From NCBI RefSeq assembly GCF_900115905.1, contig NZ_FOYD01000002.1, positions 62,001-126,000 on the forward strand: 64,000 nt of DNA. The letters run 5' to 3'. Shown here in pieces: positions 57,573 to 64,000 of this stretch. Under the pieces are notes generated by a model that worked only from the letters and a program-made list of their open reading frames with translations, was not told the DNA's origin and ran no database searches. This DNA comes from Halopseudomonas formosensis (GTDB lineage: Bacteria; Pseudomonadota; Gammaproteobacteria; Pseudomonadales; Pseudomonadaceae). Each line of letters begins with the position of its first letter. Within the stretch, counting starts at the first letter, position 1. The translations under genes and the position numbers were made by a program.

Positions 57573-58499
57573 TCAGAACTGCCCGTAGGGCTCACCTATC
57601 ACCTCTGGCACCCCCTCCTCGGCGAACACCAGATCACGGATCTTCTGCCAGTCCAGGCGGAAACCGGACACCAGTTCATTGCGTTCCTGCAGCAGCTGCT
57701 GAATCGCCGCCTGCTTGTCCAGTACAGACGGGAAGCCATGTTCGTCCAGCGGCGTGTGTACTTCCAGATAGAGCTTGCCGTCCATCACACCCAACTTGTA
57801 GGGCTGGTTGACTATGGTCACCGGAGTGCCCACCGGCACCTGCGGGAACAGCTCGGTCACATCCTGGTTGTTCATGCGGAAACAGCCGTGACTGACCCGC
57901 ATGCCGATCCCGAAGGACTTGTTGGTGCCATGGATCACGTAACCGCTCAGAGCCAGATTCATCTTGTACGGCCCCATCGGGTTGTCCGGGCCCGGCGGCA
58001 CCACCGCCGGCAGTATCTCGCCCTGGGCAGCATGCTCCTCGCGGATGGACCTGGGCGGATACCAGGAGGGATTGGCTTCCTTGCGTGCCACCCGGGTCTG
58101 GCCTATCGGCGAGGACCAGCCCTCCCGGCCGATACCTACCGGCCAGGTACTGACCCGCTGCTCATCCCGGGGATAGAAATACATCCGGTATTCCGGAAGG
58201 TTGATGACGATGCCCTCGCGCGGCGCGTCAGGCAGGATATGCATGCCCGGCAGGGTGATCGCCGTGCCGTCGCCGGGCAGCCAGGGATCCACTCCCGGGT
58301 TGGCTGCCACTATCTCGTTGAAACCGAAGCCGTGGGCATCGGCCAGGTCCGCCAGGGTATCCTCATAGCGCGCCTTGAGGACGCGAACCTCACCCACCAG
58401 TTGCTGCTCGCTCGTGGCCAGCGGATAGTCCGCCGCCTGAACGCCGCACAACGGCACAGCCATTCCCAACGCCACCAGCCATCGCTGCAGAAGCTTCAC
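57573..58499 (-). CDS. L,D-transpeptidase (ErfK/YbiS/YkuD family)
   Basis: A 308-residue periplasmic cross-linking enzyme. The start is GTG at 58499, with GGGGGAG 5 nt upstream, giving a signal peptide that ends near GVQAAD. A LysM-like segment (LADLADAHGFGFNEIVAANPG) precedes the YkuD domain. The active site is YVIHGTNKSFGIGMRVSHGCFRMNN split over about residues 200-225, with the catalytic Cys in SHGC and the partner His. Such enzymes form 3-3 peptidoglycan links or anchor lipoproteins. Being next to oprI, which ends in Lys, suggests a lipoprotein-attachment role, but this is inference. Confidence 0.9.
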   Translation of the reverse strand: MKLLQRWLVALGMAVPLCGVQAADYPLATSEQQLVGEVRVLKARYEDTLADLADAHGFGFNEIVAANPGVDPWLPGDGTAITLPGMHILPDAPREGIVINLPEYRMYFYPRDEQRVSTWPVGIGREGWSSPIGQTRVARKEANPSWYPPRSIREEHAAQGEILPAVVPPGPDNPMGPYKMNLALSGYVIHGTNKSFGIGMRVSHGCFRMNNQDVTELFPQVPVGTPVTIVNQPYKLGVMDGKLYLEVHTPLDEHGFPSVLDKQAAIQQLLQERNELVSGFRLDWQKIRDLVFAEEGVPEVIGEPYGQF

Positions 58500-58512
58500 C
58501 GGGGCTCCCCCT

Positions 58513-58830
58513 CTATGCATACAGATCATACTGTTGAGTCTCTGGCACTGCCCCGGTTCCCGGGCGCGCAGCGGAACGGCGACCGGCCGCGCGCATGGTT
58601 CGGGCCACGTCCACGCACTGCGGACACAGGCTGCGAAGCGATTGCCGCTGCAACTCCCGGTACACCGGCTGCGACGGCAGCAGATCGCCACACAGCGATC
58701 GCTCCAGCGGCGCATCCAGCCGCAGATTGATATCCACCAGATGTACGTGCCAGGGATCACCCACAAACAGGTCCTGCTGCTCGTCCTGTTCCACTACACA
58801 CCAACGCTTGGCCATCCAGGACAATGTCAC
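58513..58830 (-). CDS. Conserved hypothetical protein with CxxC motif
   Basis: A 105-residue protein of unknown function between tesA and the L,D-transpeptidase gene, the place of hypothetical PA2855 in P. aeruginosa. The start is a GTG at 58830; an internal ATG at 58815 is the alternative. DEQQDLFVGDPWHVHLVDINLRLDA looks folded; the second half has CGDLLPSQPVYRELQRQSL then LCPQCVDVARTM, with a CxxC that might bind metal. No signal peptide. Confidence 0.6.
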   Translation of the reverse strand: MTLSWMAKRWCVVEQDEQQDLFVGDPWHVHLVDINLRLDAPLERSLCGDLLPSQPVYRELQRQSLRSLCPQCVDVARTMRAAGRRSAARPGTGAVPETQQYDLYA

Positions 58831-58842
58831 CTGACCTGCTCC

Positions 58843-59469
58843 TTACCGTGAATCGATGCCGTCCAGCCACTGCCGGATGACGGGCCAGGCATTATCCAGC
58901 AAAAGCGGCTGCGCTGCAGCGCCCGGGTGAATGCCGTCGTCCAGCATCAGTTCCGGAACAGTGCCGACGCCCTCCAGCAGAAAAGGCACCAGCGGCACAT
59001 CCAGGCTCTGCGACAGGTCGACGAATACCTGTTCGAAGGCATCGTTGTAACGGGGGCCGTAATTGGGCGGGATGCGCATGCCCAGCAGTATCACATCCGC
59101 ACCGCTGGCCCGGGACTGCTCCACCATCGCCGAAAGATTCTGTTGCATATTGGCCGCCGGCAATCCGCGCAGCCCGTCATTGCCCCCGAGCTCGATGATC
59201 ACCAGCTCCGGCTGCACCTGCTCCAGCAGCACTGGAAGCCGCGCCAGCCCGCCCGCCGTGGTCTCTCCGCTGACCGAGGCGTTGACCACCCGGTGGGGAT
59301 AATCCTGCTCCTCAAGGCGCTTCTGCAGCAGTGAAACCCAGCCCTGCTCGATTTCCAGACCGAACGCGGCGCTGATACTATCGCCGATCAGCAGGATATT
59401 CTGTGCCGGCACGGGCAGCGCCAGCAGCAACAACAGCACGCCCGCGGCGCATCTTTTCAGGACAGTCAT
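58843..59469 (-). CDS. tesA: Multifunctional acyl-CoA thioesterase I / arylesterase TesA
   Basis: A 208-residue periplasmic SGNH hydrolase. A signal peptide (VLLLLLALPVPAQN) precedes block I ILLIGDSISAAFGL with the catalytic Ser; block III is ELGGNDGLRG with the oxyanion Asn; the Asp/His pair is in LDDGIHPGAAAQ near residue 180. It hydrolyses long-chain acyl thioesters and esters. The start at 59469 is preferred; an ATG five codons upstream is possible. Its 5' end is only 13 bp from the divergent ABC gene, so their promoters must lie inside each other's coding DNA. Confidence 0.94.
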   Translation of the reverse strand: MTVLKRCAAGVLLLLLALPVPAQNILLIGDSISAAFGLEIEQGWVSLLQKRLEEQDYPHRVVNASVSGETTAGGLARLPVLLEQVQPELVIIELGGNDGLRGLPAANMQQNLSAMVEQSRASGADVILLGMRIPPNYGPRYNDAFEQVFVDLSQSLDVPLVPFLLEGVGTVPELMLDDGIHPGAAAQPLLLDNAWPVIRQWLDGIDSR

Positions 59470-59482
59470 CAAGGCCGATTCC

Positions 59483-60163
59483 ATGTCAGAGAGCGTTATC
59501 ACTGCCCGCCACCTTAGCAAAGTCGTAAATGCCCCGGAAGCCAGGCTTACCATCCTCGACGATGTCAGTCTGGACATCTCCCGCGGCAGCAGTGTGGCAA
59601 TCGTCGGCGCCTCCGGATCGGGCAAGTCCACCCTGCTGAGCCTGCTGGCGGGGCTTGATCTGCCCAGTACCGGCGAAGTGATTCTGGCCGGCCGCTCGCT
59701 GACCGGGCTCGACGAGGACCAGCGCGCCGCCCTGCGGGCCGAGCAGGTCGGTTTCGTCTTCCAGTCCTTCCAGTTGCTCGACAGCCTCACCGCGCTGGAA
59801 AACGTCATGCTGCCGCTGGAACTCGACGGCCGCCGCGACGCCGCCAACCGCGCCCGGCATCTGCTCGGCCGCGTCGGTCTCGACCACCGCCTGACTCACT
59901 ATCCGCGCCAGCTGTCCGGTGGCGAACAGCAGCGGGTCGCCATTGCCCGCGCCTTCGCCAGTGATCCTGCGATCCTGTTCGCCGATGAGCCCACCGGCAA
60001 TCTGGATGCGGCCACCGGCGCACGTATCACCGACCTGCTGTTCGAACTCAACCGGGAACAGGGCACCACCCTGGTTCTGGTCACCCATGACGAGCGCCTG
60101 GCCCAACGCTGCGCCAGCGCCCTGCACCTGGACGCCGGACGGCTGCAGGAGAACTCCGCATGA
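59483..60163 (+). CDS. ybbA: ABC transporter ATP-binding protein (YbbA type)
   Basis: A 226-residue ATPase of the LolD/MacB group. Walker A is GASGSGKS (about residues 42-49), the Q-loop FVFQSFQLL, the signature LSGGEQQRVAIARA (about 145), Walker B ILFADEPTGNLD and the switch His VTHDERLA. It overlaps the permease gene as ATGA. The divergent pairing with tesA and the partner FtsX-like permease match the YbbAP-TesA cluster. Confidence 0.93.
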   Translation: MSESVITARHLSKVVNAPEARLTILDDVSLDISRGSSVAIVGASGSGKSTLLSLLAGLDLPSTGEVILAGRSLTGLDEDQRAALRAEQVGFVFQSFQLLDSLTALENVMLPLELDGRRDAANRARHLLGRVGLDHRLTHYPRQLSGGEQQRVAIARAFASDPAILFADEPTGNLDAATGARITDLLFELNREQGTTLVLVTHDERLAQRCASALHLDAGRLQENSA

Positions 60164-62655
60164 GCGGCGATCTGCCACTGGCCTCGCGCCTGCTGTTGCG
60201 CGAGTGGCGTGCCGGGGAGCTTCGGGTCATGCTCCTGGCGCTGCTGATTGCCGTCACCGTCAGCACCGCCATCAGCTTCTTCACCGACCGGCTGCAACGG
60301 GGCATGGTCACCCGCGCCGCCGAGTTTCTCGGTGCCGACATGCGCCTCTCTTCGCGGGACCCATGGCCCGACGAAGTTCTTCAAGAGGCCATCAAGAACA
60401 ATCTGCAACACACTGATATCGTTGATTTTTCCAGCATCACTTCAAGCGAAACCGAGATGCTGCTTTCCAGCATCAAGGCCGTCGGGCCGGGCTACCCGCT
60501 GCGCGGCGAGGTACGCATCAGCGATGAGCCCCATGGCTCGGAGCGCACCGCCACCGCAATCCCGGAGCCCGGCACCGTCTGGGTTGAAGCCAGGCTGCTG
60601 AGCCAGCTGGACATGCAGGTCGGCGACCTGCTGGAAGTGGGCTATGCCCAGTTACGGGTGGCCGCGGTACTGACCCATGAACCCGACCGCGCCGGCGACT
60701 TCTACAGCCTGACTCCCCGGGTATTGATGAACCTTGGCGACCTGCCGGCAACCCGGGTCATCCAGCCGGGCAGCCGGGTGCGTTACCGCCTGCTGGTCAG
60801 TGGCGAGGAGGCCGATCTGCAACGCCTGCGCAGCTGGCTGGAGCCGCGCCTGGAAAGTCACCAGCGCATCACCTCGGTGGCCGATGACAATCGGCAGATC
60901 GGCAGTGCCCTGACCCGCGCCAACCAGCTCCTCGGGCTCGCCAGTATCGCCGCCGTGGTGCTGGCCGGAGTCGCCGTGGCCCTGTCCGCCAGTCGTTTTG
61001 CCCAGCGCCACTTCGACACCAGCGCCCTGCTGCGCTGCCTGGGTGCCAGCCGCACCCGCACCCTGCGGCTGTTCCTGCTGCAGTTGCTGGGTCTGGGCAT
61101 CCTCGCCACCCTGCTCGGCCTGGCCAGCGGCTGGCTGATGCAGGCCGGACTGGTCTACCTGCTTCGCGAACTGCTGCCGCCGGACCTGCCGGGGGCCGGA
61201 CTGCGCCCCCTGCTGGTGGGAGCCGCTACCGGCATGGTTTCACTGTTCGGCTTTGCCCTGCCACCCCTGCTGCGCCTGGGCCGGGTCTCCCCCCTGCGCG
61301 TGCTGCGCCGGGAGCTGACGCCGCTGCCCGGCAGCGGCTGGTTCATCTACGGGCTTGCCTTGTCCGCCCTGAGCCTGCTGATGTGGCAGTTCACCGATAA
61401 TCTGCCGATGACCCTGGCAGTAATAACAGGAGGCGCCATTGCCGCCCTGCTGCTGGGCATCCTGGCCTGGCTGCTGCTGCGCGCCAGCGGCGACCGCCTG
61501 CGCCATCTCGGGCTGGCCTGGCGTCTGGGCAGCGGCCAGCTGCTCAAGCACCCCGCTGCTGCGGCAGGTCAGGTCCTGGCCTTCGGTCTGATTCTCATGG
61601 CCATGGTGGTGATCTTCGTTCTGCGGACCGAGCTGCTGGATACCTGGCAGGCCCAGTTGCCCGACGACGCTCCCAACCACTTCGCCCTCAACATACTGCC
61701 GGATCAGGAACAGGCCTTTGCCCAGGCGCTGGGCGAGATAGGCGCCACCAGCGCCCCGCTCTACCCGGTCACCCCGGGCCGCCTCACCAGCATCAATGGC
61801 CAGCCGGTGCGCACCCAGGTGACCAAGGACAGCCCGGGCGAGCGGGCCATCAACCGGGACCTGAGCCTGACCTGGGCCAGCGAACTGGCCCCCGACAACG
61901 AACTGGTCACAGGGCACTGGTGGCCGGACCTGCCCGAGGCAGAGGGCCATCGCGTCTCGGTCGAGGCGGAGCTGGCCGGGAGTCTGGGCATAGGCGTGGG
62001 CGACCAGCTCGGCTTTGTCATTGCCGGCACTACCCTGGAAGCCGAGGTCAGCAGTATCCGCAGCGTCAACTGGGACAACTTCACCCCCAACTTCTACATG
62101 GTGTTCTCCCCCGGCGCGCTGGACGGCATGCCCACCACGCTGCTGACCAGCTTCCACCTGCCGGCGGATCAGCGCGAGGGTCTGCGCCAGCTGACCCGCG
62201 CCTTTCCAGCCATGACCCTGCTGGAAGTCGAAGCCATTCTCGCCCAGCTGCGCGACATCCTGCGCCAGGTCACCATCGCCGTGGAATATGTTCTGATATT
62301 CGTGCTGCTGGCCGGCTTCACGGTACTGTTCGCCTCGCTGCAGTCGACCCTGGACACCCGCTTATACGAAGGCGCCCTGCTGCGTACCCTCGGCGCCCGC
62401 CGGCAACTGCTGCGCCAGGCCAACCGCCTGGAGTTCACCCTGCTCGGCACCCTCGCCGGCCTGCTGGCGGTGCTCGCCGCCGAGCTGGTCACCTGGCTGC
62501 TCTACCGCTTCGCCCTGAATCTGGAATGGCAACCGCACTACCTGCTGTGGCTGCTGGTCCCCGGCGCCGGCGCCCTGCTGATCGGCCTGGCGGGAGCGCT
62601 GGGCACACGGGCAGTGGTCAATCAGAGTCCTATGGGGTTGTTGCGCAGGGGGTAG
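60160..62655 (+). CDS. ybbP: ABC transporter permease, FtsX-like (YbbP type)
   Basis: An 831-residue membrane protein with an N-terminal helix (LRVMLLALLIAVTVSTAISFF), a periplasmic domain, and two FtsX-type bundles of helices (about residues 260-390 and 700-830) with another central group (about 405-520). GASRTRTLRLFLLQLLGLG and GARRQLLRQANRLEFTLLG are the conserved coupling motifs. With YbbA and TesA it is proposed to extract lipid or hydrophobic compounds at the membrane; the substrate is not established. Confidence 0.9.
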   Translation: MSGDLPLASRLLLREWRAGELRVMLLALLIAVTVSTAISFFTDRLQRGMVTRAAEFLGADMRLSSRDPWPDEVLQEAIKNNLQHTDIVDFSSITSSETEMLLSSIKAVGPGYPLRGEVRISDEPHGSERTATAIPEPGTVWVEARLLSQLDMQVGDLLEVGYAQLRVAAVLTHEPDRAGDFYSLTPRVLMNLGDLPATRVIQPGSRVRYRLLVSGEEADLQRLRSWLEPRLESHQRITSVADDNRQIGSALTRANQLLGLASIAAVVLAGVAVALSASRFAQRHFDTSALLRCLGASRTRTLRLFLLQLLGLGILATLLGLASGWLMQAGLVYLLRELLPPDLPGAGLRPLLVGAATGMVSLFGFALPPLLRLGRVSPLRVLRRELTPLPGSGWFIYGLALSALSLLMWQFTDNLPMTLAVITGGAIAALLLGILAWLLLRASGDRLRHLGLAWRLGSGQLLKHPAAAAGQVLAFGLILMAMVVIFVLRTELLDTWQAQLPDDAPNHFALNILPDQEQAFAQALGEIGATSAPLYPVTPGRLTSINGQPVRTQVTKDSPGERAINRDLSLTWASELAPDNELVTGHWWPDLPEAEGHRVSVEAELAGSLGIGVGDQLGFVIAGTTLEAEVSSIRSVNWDNFTPNFYMVFSPGALDGMPTTLLTSFHLPADQREGLRQLTRAFPAMTLLEVEAILAQLRDILRQVTIAVEYVLIFVLLAGFTVLFASLQSTLDTRLYEGALLRTLGARRQLLRQANRLEFTLLGTLAGLLAVLAAELVTWLLYRFALNLEWQPHYLLWLLVPGAGALLIGLAGALGTRAVVNQSPMGLLRRG

Positions 62656-62681
62656 TGGGCTGGGTGCTCCCGGGGGGAGCT

Positions 62682-62706
62682 GGGAGGGACGAGCACCAGC
62701 TCGTCC
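62682..62706 (+). repeat. Dispersed intergenic repeat, copy 2
   Basis: GGGAGGGACGAGCACC followed by AGCTCGTCC, an inverted copy with one change of the sequence at 49839-49867. The inner GACGAGC/GCTCGTC arms make a hairpin. It lies in the 136-bp gap after ybbP. Confidence 0.55.
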
Positions 62707-62791
62707 ACGGACTGCCAGGGTGTAGCGCACCTGCGCTACGCCTGAGTGCTGATCCGCGAGACAACGCCTGTCGTCGAGCGGGTGCCCGAGT

Positions 62792-63268
62792 TCAGCTCTT
62801 CTCATACTCGATCGAATTGATATACCACACCGTCGTCCCCGCCTCGGTGGTCACTTGCGCCTCGTCATCCACCTCCTTCTTCAACAGCGCCCGCGCCATG
62901 GGCGAGTCGATGGAGATGTAGTCCTTGCGGTCGAAGATCTCGTCGTAACCGACGATCCGGAACCTGAGCTTGCGCCCTTTCTCATTCTCGATCTCCACCC
63001 AGGCGCCGAAGAACACCCTGCCCTCCTGCTCAGGTCGGTAATCCACCACCTTCAGGTATTCCAGACACTTGCGCAGGTAGCGCACCCGCCGGTCGATCTC
63101 CCGCAGGCGCTTCTTGTTGTACTGATAGTCGGCATTCTCGCTGCGATCGCCCAGGCTGGCGGCCCAGGTGACCTTGCGCGTGATCTCGGGGCGTTCCACG
63201 CGCCAGAGATGGTCCAGTTCCTGACGCAGATTCTCGTAACCCTGACGGGTAATCAACGGGGTTTTCAA
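62792..63268 (-). CDS. greB: Transcription elongation factor GreB
   Basis: A 158-residue factor that rescues backtracked RNA polymerase by RNA cleavage. The N-terminal coiled coil has TWAASLGDRSENADYQYNKK (about residues 34-53), whose acidic tip DRSENAD enters the polymerase; GYDEIFDRKDYISIDSPMAR is the C-terminal domain signature. The start is a TTG at 63268, preceded by AAGGAG at about 6 nt, and matches the known GreB N-terminus exactly. The acidic tip and the length separate it from GreA. It is divergent from the helicase gene. Confidence 0.95.
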   Translation of the reverse strand: MKTPLITRQGYENLRQELDHLWRVERPEITRKVTWAASLGDRSENADYQYNKKRLREIDRRVRYLRKCLEYLKVVDYRPEQEGRVFFGAWVEIENEKGRKLRFRIVGYDEIFDRKDYISIDSPMARALLKKEVDDEAQVTTEAGTTVWYINSIEYEKS

Positions 63269-63384
63269 CGGCTACTCCTTCCATCACCTGCTGCAGGTGG
63301 TCGGCTGAACGAAATGCCTCAAGCAATCGGTCTTGAAAGTGCGTATACTACGCGATCTTCAATCCCCCAAGGTTTACTTCCCGT

Positions 63385-64000
63385 ATGTCCGATACCGCTC
63401 CGGCGGCACCGCAATTTGCCGATCTTGGCTTGCCTGCACCGCTTCTTGAGGCCCTCAACAGCCTCGGCTATGAAACACCTTCTCCCATCCAGGCCGAGGC
63501 GATCCCGACGCTGCTGGCCGGCGAGGACCTGCTGGGCCTGGCCCAGACCGGCACCGGCAAGACCGCTGCCTTTTCCCTGCCCCTGCTGGCAGGCATCGAT
63601 GTCAGCCTGCGTGCCACCCAGGCGCTGATTCTTACCCCGACCCGCGAGCTGGCTCTGCAGGTCGCCGAAGCGCTGCAGCGCTATGCGCAGAACATGCGCG
63701 GTTTTTCCGTACTGGCCCTGTACGGTGGCTCCCCCTTCGCGCCCCAGTTCAAGGCGCTGGAACGTGGTGCCCATGTGGTAGTGGCAACTCCCGGTCGTCT
63801 GACCGACCACATGCGCCGTGGCAGCATCAAGTTCGACAACATCCGTTTCCTGGTCCTCGACGAAGCGGATGAAATGCTCAAGATGGGCTTTGCCGACGAC
63901 CTGGAAGCCGTCTTCGAGAAGGTGCCCGAGCACACGCAGAAAGCGCTGTTCTCCGCCACCATGCCCGCCGGCGTGCGTACCGTGGCCCGCAATCACATGC
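63385..64000 (+). CDS. deaD: DEAD-box RNA helicase DeaD-type (partial at window edge)
   Basis: The first 205 residues of an ATP-dependent RNA helicase; the frame runs off the right edge. The Q motif [26 protein letters not shown] (split) is followed by [11 protein letters not shown] (motif I), [10 protein letters not shown] (Ia), TPGRLTDH (Ib), VLDEADEM (II) and LFSATMP (III). The long C-terminal RNA-binding domain that defines DeaD/CsdA lies outside the window, so RhlB/RhlE types cannot be excluded. It begins at the ATG at 63385, divergent from greB. Confidence 0.85.
   Translation, partial: MSDTAPAAPQFADLGLPAPLLEALNSLGYETPSPIQAEAIPTLLAGEDLLGLAQTGTGKTAAFSLPLLAGIDVSLRATQALILTPTRELALQVAEALQRYAQNMRGFSVLALYGGSPFAPQFKALERGAHVVVATPGRLTDHMRRGSIKFDNIRFLVLDEADEMLKMGFADDLEAVFEKVPEHTQKALFSATMPAGVRTVARNHM

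Overview
The window is high-GC, gene-dense chromosomal DNA from a member of the Pseudomonadaceae. The order fimL - dienoyl-CoA isomerase - dnaQ - rnhA - methyltransferase - gloB - mltD - yejA/yejA/yejB/yejE/yejF - fabI - ppiD - hupB - lon - clpX - clpP - tig - tRNA-Leu/His/Arg - folD follows the Pseudomonas aeruginosa PA1822-PA1796 neighbourhood as I remember it. Several later blocks also keep Pseudomonas-type order, but joined differently: pabB/thrH, cysH/cysB and DAHP synthase; oprI, L,D-transpeptidase, tesA and ybbA/ybbP; greB and deaD. The species is not identifiable by eye. A Pseudomonas or Halopseudomonas-like genome fits best.

Layout. 1-3845 (minus strand): fimL (runs off the left edge), an ECH1-type isomerase, dnaQ, rnhA and a methyltransferase. 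3923-14553 (plus): gloB, mltD, a five-gene YejABEF-type peptide importer with two tandem binding proteins, and fabI. 14554-14822: a short REP-type repeat zone. 14823-23608 (minus): a four-gene RND efflux operon of MuxABC-OpmB/MdtABC type, lying between fabI and ppiD. 23898-32657 (minus): the proteostasis block ppiD, hupB, lon, clpX, clpP and tig. 32838-36974: a heme-oxygenase-like diiron protein of unknown role, a YqaA-type membrane protein, three tRNA genes behind one strong promoter, folD and an atypical SDR. 37127-38590: katA-type catalase. 38652-45567 (minus): the 2-methylcitrate cycle for propionate use (GntR regulator, prpB, prpC, acnD, prpF, no prpD). 45813-50487: an inactive-transglutaminase/7TM protein with its ATP-grasp partner, then pabB and thrH. 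50704-52749: cysH, a 42-codon small ORF and cysB. 52945-56993: a ketopantoate-reductase-like enzyme, DAHP synthase, a small GNAT and a GntP-type permease. 57258-64000: oprI, an L,D-transpeptidase, a small CxxC protein, tesA, an ABC transporter pair, greB and a DEAD-box helicase cut by the right edge.

Most of the window is conserved housekeeping DNA. The less explained items are: the diiron-oxidase-like protein at 32838-34184; the inactive transglutaminase/ATP-grasp pair; the SDR that lacks the usual Tyr/Lys pair; a probable relic of a DUF559 gene between acnD and prpF; the Trp-rich small ORF between cysH and cysB; a GntR operator-like palindrome touching the regulator's own start codon; a terminator-like hairpin inside the tRNA cluster; and two families of dispersed intergenic repeats. 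I saw no CRISPR array, insertion sequence, prophage or defence island. Function calls rest on sequence reading and remembered family features; no database search was run.
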